Shown here: positions 14,001 through 27,325 of the stretch, in pieces | Layout of the letters: every line of letters starts with the position of its first letter | Position numbering within the stretch: position 1 is the first letter of the stretch | Assembly (NCBI GenBank): GCA_003118195.1 | Contig: BEXV01000289.1 | Span: 246,581 to 286,225 of the forward strand | Direction: 5' to 3' | Length of the DNA: 39,645 nucleotides | DNA from: Hemicentrotus pulcherrimus | Lineage: Eukaryota > Echinodermata > Echinoidea > Camarodonta > Strongylocentrotidae | The notes under the pieces: model-generated | The model's input: only the letters and a program-made list of their open reading frames with translations | Databases searched by the model: none | Told to the model about the DNA's origin: nothing | Program-made: the position numbers and the translations under genes

Positions 14001-17000
14001 ACCAACAACCAGTCCGGGTACTACCACGGGGCTTCGCATGCAAGCCAAAGCATGTACGACATGTCCAGCCATTCTCTTAATCAGTCAACAGCCTATACCA
14101 ATGATAGGGTGTCAATTCAAAGTCAGGGTTTCAGCCAGCCGCATCTTCCGCCCTACCCATCTCCAGGAAACAATCAGGGATACCCACCTCCATACCCATC
14201 CCCCCAGTCCTCCTACCCCAACCCTCCATCCCAATCCACTAACCACCAACAGCATCAGTCACCCAGTTCTGGATCGCAGACCCACGCTACTTACAGAGTG
14301 CCCTACCAACCTGGCCCCCAGCAGCACCCATACCAAGACAGCAACGGATCCGCAGTCGTCCCGGCAGCCAAGCCCAAGATTTGGCGGCCTGTGGCTATGC
14401 CTCCGACTGACACCATGGTTAGGAGCAGCCTCCAGGAATATGGATTGCCAGAGGTTCACCACCAAGGTGCATACTGGGGAAATCCCCAGGATCATGCCGG
14501 AAGACAGAGGTGAGTACTCACCATTTAGGTCCTTTGAAATTAAAGCCACACTGTACTACTTGTTTTTGTTGTTGTTTGGTATTATCAGCGTTTCATTCTT
14601 TTTTTGAATATTTACGCCTTTTGTTTTGTCTTTTTTTTTACTATTTGTAAATTCGTACTCTTCTCTTCTTTTTTTTTGGGGGGGGGGATAATATAATCTC
14701 AGATCTACTGGTCCATGAAAACCCCTTCTTGCTCCCTCTATATAGAAAACTTCCCCAATCGGTGCCTGTTGGTCCCCCATGATCCTCTTTTTCTTTTGTT
14801 GATTGAGAGCTGAGTTAATGAGATAGCCAACTGTCAGTGACCTCACTGTGTGGTCTAATCCCTTCTAGCTGAACTAGTACAGCAGGCCTTTAAAGCTACA
14901 TGTACTTACATTGTAACCTACAGTTTTATTATCAAGATATTTCTAATCTATCCACATCATTGCAATTAATAGAGACCTACTTGTACTTGTAAAAATGTTC
15001 TCATATTGTGACCACTGTGCCAGAAGGAACTTCTGATTAGGAACATGTGGATATTGTTGCAGTATAAGTTATGAAAATTATTAATTACAACAAACATTAT
15101 TTTTTAAATCAAGCAGTCAATAGTTCTTCCAACTTTACCAAAAGAGCAGACATTACTTTTACTGTTGCCACACATTTCTATTGTTTTTTGTCTGTCTTTT
15201 TGGAATCGTCATACAGGGAGGGCCTTGGCCAAGCACATGTTCAGACCATGCTTCCCTCATCACTGCAGCCTGCTGACACCCCCTGTGGGACAATGGGGTT
15301 GAACCATTGGCAGACAGTTGTCCAATCACAGGGAGAGGCATCATCTTCCCAGGGTTATCCCAATTCTCATCAGGGATACAACAGAGATGCTGTGTGGATG
15401 CCTTCAAAGTATCCCCCTCCTAGAGGATCTGTGGCTGGATGGCTCAATGCCAAGCAGCCAGGAGAGCAGAGACATGGCTTCAGGCATGACAATCCGGCTC
15501 CTCCTCCAGGGTACAAGCAGAATCATGAACATGGGCAACAAGCTGTGGCACTGCCACCTTCCTCGCCAGGACAGAATACGCCTTTCTTGCCACAACAACA
15601 CAATGGCAACCTGCCCAGCCATCAGAACAACCACTACACAACACCGCAAGGACAGCAGGCAAACATGGAGAGCGATAGTCGCAACAATGCACCACAGCTA
15701 CCACTTAGTGGCCAGCAAAATGTGATCCCGCCACAGGGCACGCCACCCTTGCAACCAGGTGCTTACCCTGTACAGTCATCCACTCAGCAACAAAGTGCTA
15801 CTAATAGGCAGCAGCCTCTACAAACAACTCAACCAACGCCTGCTGCTGGAGGGAGTAAACATCCAACATCATCCCTGCATGTATCAGCCACATCTTGTGG
15901 AAGCAGCAATGGCACCCCTGCCCATGGACAACCTACAACAAGGGATTGCCCAAATGACCCCTCTACAGCCACCAACACCAACAACCCAGCCACAACTCCT
16001 GGAGGCAAGCAGAAAACCAGACCCCATAAAGGTTCCAGTATGAAGACTCCTGTGGCTGGGATTCCTAGAGGGGCGCAGAGTTGTACCCCTCCTCTGTCAA
16101 GCACCCCACTCCGCTCATTGTCAAGAACTGCTATGATGTCACAGGAACAACCTGGAGTGACTCCCATTGCCGTGCAGAAGCCTACACCCCTCATGGAACT
16201 TACCAAGTTGAAGAACCCTTCCCTTCCATGCACTCCTGCACAGGTAAACATTGTGGATTGCTAAATCTGTACAACTTGTTGAATTATTCAAATAACAGTT
16301 CACTCACATTCTGTCTCTCTGTTAGAAACTTTCTTTATCTCTCACATTTTTCACTCTTCCATCTTTTTGTTCTATCTCACTTTTTATGCCTCCGCCACCG
16401 AAGGTGGTGGCGGAGGCATCATGTTTTCGGGTCGTCCGTCCGTACGTCCGTACGTCCGTACGTCCGTCCTGTTTGACCGTTATCACGATATCTCAAGAAC
16501 CATTTAAGATTTAAATTTAAGACTCGGGAATAGTATTTATCACCATAGGAAGACGATCTGATTAGATTTTGGAGTACGTAGGTCAAAGGTCACAGGTCAC
16601 AGAGGTCAACTTATGAAATTCNTTGACTGCGCGCAGTCAAAATTCCATCTAGTTTTCTTCTTCAAACTGTTGCTTGACTGTTTTGTACTTTATCTCAGAT
16701 TTTCCATTTTCTGTCTGTATCCCATGTGCTACATCTCTACTTGTTTTTCTTTCTCCTTTTTTTCTTATTTAAATGCTCCTACCATGAAAATAATGAGAGA
16801 AGGACTGTAAGATGTACATGTATGCAGTACATGTATACATGTAAATAAAATATCGCCCTTACTGAATTCAAGTTGACCGCATCGAAAGACAAGGTTAATA
16901 TGATTTCAGTGAGGGCAATGTATCATTGTATCTCCTGAAAGATTAGCCAGTCAGTGTTATAATTATGTTATCCCTTTGTGCATCTGGACAGGGTACTACA

Positions 17001-20000
17001 TGTACATGTATATAGTTTCCATACCCTGCTACATGTATAGCGCTGCATGATAGTCTGCTCAAAAGTGGCAGTTCCTGGATGTTAAAGGCACACTGCCATA
17101 CTTGTAGCTACTTGCTCCCTCTATATAGAAACTTCCCCAATCGGTGCCTGTTGATCCCCCATGATCCTCTTTTTCTTATGTTTAATGAGAGCTGAGTTAA
17201 TGAGATAGCCACCTGTCACAGTGACCTCGATGGCTCTCTGTGTGGTCTAATCCATTCTGGTCCAGTAGTGGTGACGGTCTTTAAATGGGGCCAATACATA
17301 TGAGGCTCAAAATTGACCGCAATGATTGAAACAAACTCAATGGTGAAACCCGGTAGAGTGAAAATGTCAGGGAATATTGCCCTGTTAGTGAAATTGTAGA
17401 TGCATGGTAAAATTTAGACCTAATATTAAAAAGATACTTAAGAGATCAAATACAGGGAGGGAGGGAGAGAGAGAGAGAGAGAGAGAATTAGAGAGAGAAG
17501 GAGAGTCTGGCAGTACATGTATATTGATAGTTTTGATAGGTAGAGATTATGGGTAGACATCTACATACATTTACAATGTCTATGGACTCCGAAGTCAATG
17601 GCAAAACCCAGTAGAATGAAAATGTCAAGGAATATTGCCCATCAGTGAAATTGTAATTGCATGATGAAATTACAATGCATAGGTAAAAATTAGACCTAAT
17701 ATTAAAAAGATACTTAAGACATCAAATACAGGGAGGGAGAGAGAGAGAGAGAGAGAGAGAGAATTAAAGATAGTATAGATAGTATAGATAGGTACGTGTA
17801 GACATACATGTACACATATACATCTATTGAGTTAATTTCATTATTTTAAATAAACTCTTTCAATCATTCAGTGCATGGTATGCTTTTGACCGTCACAGGT
17901 CACTCCGGACGCTGCACTGCGGAAGAAACGCTCTATGAACTCTCAGATTGAGGGACCGACCCCAAAGAATACCTATGGCTTTAGGGTCAGCCAGGGAAAT
18001 GTTCAAGAAGCCAAAGCTCTCCATGTGGTAAGAAATCAACTTTTCATATTTTCATTTCCATCTACTATTGTCTCTTAACGTATTATTTAATCTTGTAAAA
18101 GATCTATCCAGTTGAATTCAATATAATAACTGCTGTTTAACTTTATCCTTTTCAATGCATTAAAGGTAAAGACCAGTGATTGTCATACGATTGCATTGTG
18201 AAAGAAACGTTGTGGAATCGATCAGAAAAGGTTGATCATCTAGCACTGCAAGGTTCTGGAATCATCAAAATGATAAGAAATTCGGCCCAGTCTTCATAAA
18301 GTTACAAGCACTGTACACAGAAAGATGTATATGGGACTACGCACACGTGTGCAACACGTGCGTTTATCTCTCACACACCAATAGATAAACTGATATACCA
18401 AATATATCAAATAGTAGGTGGTTTCCTGGCAACATTTTTATCAACATGTTTTAGTCAAAACATATTCTTTCACATGATTGGTAATAAGAGCTTCCATTTC
18501 ATTTTTTGAATTTGGGGCGTTTCTAATACTGTTCTTTACCTTTACGTCACGTTTTTATTTTTATTTGTTATTGAATTACTACATGTAAATGTAATACACG
18601 TATAATAACTTTATTTCTTGTATATGCTTTAATATATTTTGCTCTAAATATGACAATATTTACAGTATAATGTGATTTACACTTTTGCCATGTTCTTTTT
18701 TTAAACAATAAACCAAAATTATATTAAATTGAATTGAATTTAATTACTCTCTCCTTTGTACTCTGATGATCCTTGTTGTAGAAAATTGACTTCATCTCTT
18801 CTTCCCTATAATTTGTCTCTCCGTATCTATCTATCTATCTACCATCATGATATGTGCAACATTTTAGGTCAACAGATAATGCTAGTGCTAAAGTATCACA
18901 AAAGAGGTGTAATGGTCTAGTTGATTATGAGTCAACACACTGTGGAAAACATTGATTGTGGTTTGACTCCCTGCCGAGGTACTATATTTACCACTCTTCA
19001 GTCACGTGACCAAAAACCAGAATCATTCACCGATGTTTCAAGAGCACTGCAAAAATCAGTTTCTGCTGGTATTTAAAGAAAAAAACGTGCTCCAGAGATA
19101 GATTTATTTCAATTTTGTTTTTTCTGCTGTGCTTACCAGAATGTGACAGAAATCAATGATCATGTTTTTAAAGTAGCTGCCCTGTGTAAATGCATCTATT
19201 GTTATCCCTCTTTTAGTAGATAAGCTGAGCTAATGGGAATTATTTCTTTATTGTTTGAACAGGTTCAGCACCTGACCACCATGAGCCTTGAAGTCCATGC
19301 CCGTACCAGACGGGACTACCATCCTGACCCTGAATTTGACCCCATACGAGCCATCTTCTACTGCATCCATACAGACGGTCCTGACAACACAAACCCACCC
19401 GGTAACCATCACCCTGGCAATGCTGATGACCCTAAAGCTTCTGCAGATGTGAGCAAAGATGATGAGGGTCACAGCAGGATTGGGGTGATTATGGTTGACC
19501 TCTCAAAGAAGGGGTCAAAGGGCGATGGAGGAAATGTGACTGACTTGAATGTGGTGACCCAGCGGGATTGGATGGCCAGGTCAGGGGTCATGGGGATAGA
19601 GGTCACATATGTGGAGGAAGAGAAGGAGATGTTTGAGGAGTTTGTCAAACTTGTTAGGAGGTAAGATTTCGAGCTAAAAACTACCATCTACATAATCTAC
19701 AATTTACAAATCTGCCTTAAATTTATGGAAGAACCATCTATTATTGATTAAAAAATGTGAGATATGTCATCCCAAAAATTTTGGCAATTAAATATTTTCT
19801 ACAGCACTAAAGGTGTTGTAATATATATTGTAAAAAACAATATTGTTTAGCACACTCTTTGAAGATAATGATAGAGAAGGGAAGTGATATGAAATGAAGT
19901 GGATGAGAACCTAATGAAAGCAGAATTTGAAATAAGATATTGATAGAATAGTACGAAAGAAAGAAGTATAAACTTAGGTAGATATTAACAAGCAAATTCA

Positions 20001-23000
20001 CCTCTACAAAGATGAAGAAGGCTGCTTGATTTCCTTTCATTTCAGGATTTAATAGAAACATAAGTTACCAAAATAGTTGTATTCTTAGTAGTTATTGTTT
20101 CTTGAAACAATGCCCAGTATCATTGAACAGTTGGTATTTAAACAGCCTAACCTTGAACCTTGATGAGATCATCTCTGAAGCAACTTTTCCAAGCTGAACT
20201 GAGATGTGATGTGATATGAAAGCAGGTGAAGATGCAGACAATAGAAATGGTGCTGCAAAAATAGACAAAAAGAAGAAATGATACCCTTTTCTCCTTGTAA
20301 TCTTTCAGACATGATCCCGACATGTTGGCAGGGTTTGAGATTCAGCAGCTTTCGTGGGGTTACCTCTTCCAGAGAGCAGCATTCCTTGAGGTACCGCTCT
20401 GTCAACTAATCTCAAGATTACCAGGTGAGTCATGACTTCAATATGTGTGCTGCTGTGTGTGTGTGTAATTGGTTTTTACAGACGTGTATCAATCAGATAT
20501 GATTATTTACGTCTGGGGACCGACCTTTAACGTCACCATCCAAAAGACGTGACTCATTTTCGAATCTGCGTCCTCGGGTTCAACACACATCTTATTTTAT
20601 AGGTTCACGCCCAAGTTTTTTTTGGGCTTAGTATCCAACAATTTACTGATATTGACTAGTGGATTTTCCATTTGGTGATCCAAATTCTTAAAGCTTCTTT
20701 TCACTTTGCGAGAACATGTCTTAGGAAGATGAACCAGAGACGTTCAAACTCTCATCCTTTGCCTGTTTCATTTAACTACTGTACATCTAAACCTGTCTAT
20801 AGCGACCGCCCAAGGGAAACACAAAAAGTGGTCTTGTAGACAGGTTCCTTTAGTACATGTTTCAATGAGAAACCATTTTCAAGGAATACAAAAATGTGGT
20901 CTTTGTAGACAGGTGGCCTTTGAAGAGAGGTGGTCACCAAAGCAGGTTTGACTGTAGTACCTTACAATCAGGAATGAAACGTTAACGAGTATGATACTTT
21001 TTTATTGTTTCTTGCCCTTCAGATGATAAACGTGAGAGTCACTTTACTGCAGACAAAGATGCCTATGGTGCGGACCACATGTCAGAGATCACAGTGGCTG
21101 GAAGGGTCGTCCTTAATCTATGGAGGATAATTAGGCATGAGGTAAAGTGGAATACCCCTATTATATTGCCCTGATTGTTTTCTTTTCTTTGCCGTCCTTT
21201 CTCCTATTTTTTATTTTTCTTAAAAAAAAATAGAGAGAAGGTTGAGCTCTGTTTAATATAAGGATTGGGTAACTCTGTCTTAGATTCTGAAACAAAATCC
21301 TGGATTTAGCTCATGCTGCAATCATAATTATAAACCTTTTAGGTCAGTCAGGAAACCTATGAATTTTACAAGCCGATCGCCTGTCTGATTATGATATTTA
21401 TGATTAGAATTCTAAGTTTCAAAAACTGTTTTCCCAACGTCTTTTATAACACTACAGTCTGTTGGGGAAAATGAGTATGGTAAAACCAGACACTCAAAGA
21501 TTTTTACTTTTTTGAGGCACTTCTTGATTATTTTGAAGCTCAAATTTGTTTAGGGCTTCAATATTACAACATATCACAGACACTGATAACACGTAGGGCC
21601 ATGCATCTCAGATTTGTATCGTTAAACAATGCCTGCAAGGTGAGAAATTACATATGAGTTTTACCATTCTTTTTCTTCTCATTTTGAGGATTATCATAGA
21701 ACAGTTTATAGCAATGTCCTTTGATGAAGAAAATGTGTTCCTCTCAAAGTGCACTAAATCTCCAATTATGAGTAGAGATAAAGGTAATGTACAACTTTGT
21801 ACCAAATTAGAAAGTCTCATCTTTCATTTGCCAACAGACGCTCCCTTGCCGTCCAGGGGGGTGTTTCACAGAGATCCTAAGTAGAACTTAACTCTAAGTG
21901 TGACTTAAAAATTATGGAAAGCCGTAGCATCTTTGAAAATATTTTGTAAAAGTTATTTTAAAAGGCATAAAATGTTGATTCAAATCATTCATATTTTCTA
22001 TTATCATGGGAGATTTCCTGTTCTTGCTGTGGAATTTATGAAAAATCTAAAATACTTGTTTTTCCACTTTTGAATATATTTGAATTAAGGCAACAAATGG
22101 CTCTCCATAACTTTTAAGTCACACTTAGAGTTAAGTTCAACTTAGGATCTTTGTGAAACACCCCCCAGCTTTAATAGTTCTGTGAAAATAATTGCATTGA
22201 ATTTGAACATGCTTTTAAGTCATTTAGGATTCCAGCACTTCATGACACTACCATCCCAGTATAGCTTCCTGAGTGAGCTGCCAAAGGAATTACCCAACCA
22301 AGTACCAAATTGATTTCGACATAAAATGTTTTTATTGAAGAACTCAATTCCATCTCCATTTTCTTTGCAGGTGACTCTCAACATCTACACCTTTGAGAAT
22401 GTGGCATACCATGTCCTTCACCAGCGGCTCCCTCTCTTCACGTTCCGCTCTTTGACCGACTGGTTTGACCACACCACGGCGTGCTACAGGTATGGATTTT
22501 ATGGGATTTCCTATATTTTTGTAAAACCAAATTGTTCACTTTGAACAAGTCTCTGATGTACTGACTTAAATATCTTATTTGACCTATGAATTGCATTTTT
22601 CTGTCTTGCTTCATATTTTTTTCTGTCATCCTAAATGTGACACTGTGAGTCTTCATACTTTTCCTATGTTTTACATTTTCAATAGAACAGAATTGATTTG
22701 AATAGAATTCACTTAAAATTAGGTCAATTTTCAGCTCTATCTTCCTTCTTTCATTAGTCTAAGACATTTGATCGGATGGTCATAATTAAATGGATATTAG
22801 GGGAATTAAACGATTGTCAAAATTGGAATAATGATGAATTTTAAAGTTCCTAGAAGTGATTTTACAGGTTATTTAATCAAAATGATCTAAATAAATTAAG
22901 TACAATACTTTATATATAAATCACAGTGTTGTTTTGAAATTTAGAAGAGAACAACATCCATGGGTTTATTTATAAATGTAATGCTTCTTGGGAGAAATTT

Positions 23001-25737
23001 CAATTATTTAAACATATTTGTGGCTTACAAATAAGATTGATTTATCGATCTGTATTTAAAAACAAGTTAGAAAAAATCTTGGAACCAGCAGGACTTTAAA
23101 TAACATCCATGAACTTGTCTAGTCAACAATATTTCCAAAGAAAGTGAATGCATGTATAAAAGAAGTAGTATTTAATGGTTTTCTAATCTAACGTGCTCAT
23201 TTGTCAATACTGCACTTTGAAACAATTCCATTTATTCCACCTCTCACATTAGGTGGAGGACAATTGAGTACTAAGCTGACAGAGTGAAAGGGAACATCCA
23301 ACTCATCAAGAAACTCGATCTGATCGGAAGGACAAGCGAGCTGGCCAGGCTCTTTGGTATCGAGTTCTACTCTGTGCTATCAAGAGGTTCTCAGGTATGA
23401 TCGTAATTATACATCGCAAAAGGCGTCATTCCGTTTGATATTATTTTTTGCAGTTGACCAGTAGACTTATGGTAGTTGCAATAAGTATTTGCAAAAGGAA
23501 TTTGAGCAAAGAAAGATTAGGTATATAGGCATATCAAACTGCAGGGATAATACTTTGTCCCATGTGTAAATATTTTAGGTACAGGTAAGATTTGTTTTAG
23601 TGTATGTGATATGCAGTAAGTTTCACAAACTTCTCCACATTATGGTGATTTAAAACATTCTTTCGACTTGCATTCTGCATCGACTTGGTTTCAAACCAGG
23701 GACCCTGATTAAAACCCATCGTACATGTATGTATTTCTTTAAATTTATCCAATGGACTTAATCGTCATAGGCACTAGTGCATTGACTTAATTTCTAACCA
23801 GTGACTTTGTGGTAATAAAACACTGCTCTACCACCAGGAGCTCACTTTCTAATTATCCAAATACAAATAACCTGCCTCTTACTTCATCTCACAGTATCGC
23901 GTTGAGTCCATGATGCTACGGCAGGCTAAGGGAGGGAATTACATCGCAGTTTCGCCCAGTGTCCAGCAGAGGTCGCAATCAAAGGCACCGGAGTGCATCC
24001 CCCTCGTCATGGAGCCCGAGTCGAGATTCTACGAGGATCCCGTCATCGTACTCGACTTCGCGTCCCTCTACCCGTCCATGATGATCGCGTACAACTATTG
24101 CTTCTCCACCTGTCTCGGTCGTGTTGAACATCTTGCCCAGTATGCATATTATTCATTGTTGTCTTTATATTGTGTGCTGTATTCTATTAATTATCAGAAT
24201 ATTCCAGAATGACTCCAGAATAGTCATCTGAATCTGAAAACAATCTGAATCTGACAACAATGTCAACACATTTTAATAGGAGATGTATTCAGCTATTTAT
24301 TTTTAAAGTTTTTTTTATTATCATTCATTATGGTGAGTTTGTTCTTGGCTGTCACTCACTTTCCATCCTTCATAAATCTGGCAGGAATTTAATTCCTTGA
24401 AATGCTAGAGCACCGTAATGGCCGCCTTGCTTACGCCAGGGAAATAATGTGCGCTATATAAGAAACCATTATTATTATTATTAAACAGTTGGACTGGCTT
24501 CTGGCCTTGGACAGTCTCCCCATAGGGTAGCCCCTAAAAGTGTGGCTGTTGTAAAGCAGTACAATAAATACATATACATGTGTATTTTTTTTAATGCTGA
24601 ACTGTTTCAAACGGAAAGACAGTGAAACCTGTCTATAAAGACCACCCAAGGGAGACAAGATAAGTGGTCTTTAAAGGCATGTTGTCTTTATGTACAGGTG
24701 CCTATAGTACATGTTTCAATTAGAAACCATTTTCAAGGGACACAAAAAATGTGGTCTTTGACAGGTGGTCCCTAAAGCAGGTTTGACTGTACTAACTGTT
24801 AAAAGGAAACTAAAATGTGGTCTACCTCTACATTTGGTCACTGAAGTAAGTTTGACTCTTATTTCCCTTCTCTTCATTTCTCATATCATTACAGAGGCGG
24901 TGAGTATATTCTGGGTTGTCGCACTCTATCCATCCCTCCTAAGCAACTGGACCAGCTCCTGGCTTCAGGTGGTATCCACATAGCCCCTAACGGTATAGCC
25001 TTTGTGAAACACAGCGTCAGGAAGGGTGTCCTCCCCAGGTGAGTTGGTCTATATCCCTCAGATAGGAAAAGGTTTCCTGTTTAGGAGAAACAATGACACT
25101 TTGTGCGGTTTCTTTGCAAACAGGAATGACATATTTAATGCATAGAAGTCAAATTTTGAAGTCTTGAATTCTCTGTTATTTGATAAATTAGGAATGAAAA
25201 TTTGGTAATATCAGTCCGCACTATTTTTCCCTCAGATTGGGTGTAAAATAGATGTTTCCTTTTTAGGAGAAACAATGACACTTTAATAGTGCGGTTAATT
25301 TGCAGACAGGCATTGCATATTTACACAGAGAAGTCAAATTTTGAAGTCAGTAATTCTCTGTTAAATTGTAGAATTAGGTACAAAATTGACTGATTTCAGT
25401 CCACACAATGCTGTACAGTTTGGGGCCTACTTTGATGATCAAATTGAGTAGTCTACAGGGTTACCTGTGTTTTTAAAAGCCTGATTTTTGTTTTCTTTGC
25501 AGGATGTTGGATCAGATTCTCAATACAAGGACCATGGTGAAGAAAGCGCTTAAAGATCATAAAGGAGACAAGGTATTAAGTCTGATCAAATAGAGCTTTA
25601 CAGAGCACTTGAAAAAGAAAAGAAACAGTTTCACAGTTGGGCCCTCCCTCCTCCCCTTAATTTCCCTTTCTCTCTTTCCTATCCTCATACTCAGTTGCCT
25701 CGGCATGCTGGTTTTCCTCCTCCCCTATCCCCTTCCC

Positions 25738-25805
<68 letters not shown>

Positions 25806-27263
25806 NNNNNNNNNNNNNNNNNNNNNNNNNNNNNNNNNNNNNNNNNNNNNNNNNNNNNNNNNNNNNNNNNNNNNNNNNNNNNNNNNNNNNNNNNNNNNNN
25901 NNNNNNNNNNNNNNNNNNNNNNNNNNNNNNNNNNNNNNNNNNNNNNNNTTTGAAATTTATCAAAATTTATCGGGAGTACCGATGAATTTTTATTTTCATT
26001 TTTTCTCGAAAGCAGAAGTGTTTTAGGGGCTAATTTTTTTGGTGCTTACTATACATCCACAGGGGCATCCAAATATATTAAAATTGTAAAGAATCATTAT
26101 CCACCAAATTTTCAAAATTTCCCAAAACTTTGTATTACCTTTAAGTAAAAAATAAAAATAAAAAATAAAGTAATGGGGAAAAAAATTATTAAAGGAAGAC
26201 AACAACAAAATGACATTTGAAAATTAAAACAGAAACAAAAAATGCCCCCCGCCCCTACTCCAGAAAAGCAATAAAGGACAACCAAATGATTTTATTTTTG
26301 TTGGCCTTATTTTGATATAAAGATGAATAAAGTGGAGCCTTACTATGAAGAGTTCTGTTTTTACAAGTCATTTTGCTGGTCCCAGATTTTTAATATTTTA
26401 ATGTTTTTTACCCTCATATAAAAAGATTCCTGGTATAACAAAGTAATTTTCATGGTCCCAAGGACCTCCTTGTAGTGAGGTTCCACTGTATTTACAAAGC
26501 AGATGGAATATGGAAGTGGGGGCGGGAGCGGGATGTTCCCCGATCCCTGGTAGGTACATTGTATAGTGTAGATGGTGACTAACTTTTAAAATGGGGTCCC
26601 CAGCAAATCAGGATATGTAAAGTTGGACCCCGTCTTACAAAGACTTATGATTGATCAGTCTTAAGTCATCCAATCAATCGCAAGGTTGCAGTCTGCTATC
26701 GCTTATGTACGTAGTTGCGATTGATATCAAATCTTTGTAAGACGGGGCCCAGATTTACAAATCAAAAGTGTCGTCAAATGCCTAAGGGGGATTTGATATC
26801 AAATGTGCATGCCCCTTTCCATAAGTAACTTTTTGTACGTTTTACTGGTGATGTTTTGATTGTATTGTCAGGTGTTGGAGAGGATGCTGGATAACAGGCA
26901 GCTGGGATTGAAGCTGATAGCAAACGTGACCTATGGCTACACGTCGGCTAACTTCTCTGGACGAATGCCTTGTATTGAGGTGAGTGGCTTTGTAGCAAGT
27001 TTTAGAGAATTAATTGTTGAAGTAGGAGGATGATTGAGAAGTAATGTTTTTCATGTAATGGTGGTGATGGTGATCAAGGTGGTAGTGATGATGGTGGTGA
27101 TGAGGAAGAGGAGGATGATGTGGATCATAATTATTATAAGTATTAAAGTGAGGAGGAGGTGAAGGAGGATGGTTTCGGAGCACCAGGAGGGTCAAATCTG
27201 ACAGACACAAGCAGTACACAAGGACCCCCTATTATTATTTTGATGATGATAGTGATGATGATG

Positions 27264-27325
<62 letters not shown>

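Noticed and set aside
13777..14607. Alternative-frame ORF of 276 codons overlapping exon 14
   Set aside because: It overlaps the Gln/Ser/Pro-rich region, where biased codons keep other frames open; no family similarity is seen and the REV3L frame continues across the splice.
23253..23394. The whole locus as a REV3L pseudogene
   Set aside because: All splice sites, all catalytic motifs and about 3,279 other codons are intact. One stop codon in a draft-quality sequence is not enough to call a pseudogene.
23680..23850. tRNA-like words on the reverse strand in intron 21
   Set aside because: Only isolated A-box-like and B-box-like matches without a consistent body; not enough to call a SINE.
25609..25985. 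Reading frames crossing the N gap
   Set aside because: They consist of CT-repeat translation plus unknown bases. The flanking REV3L exons join in phase without them.
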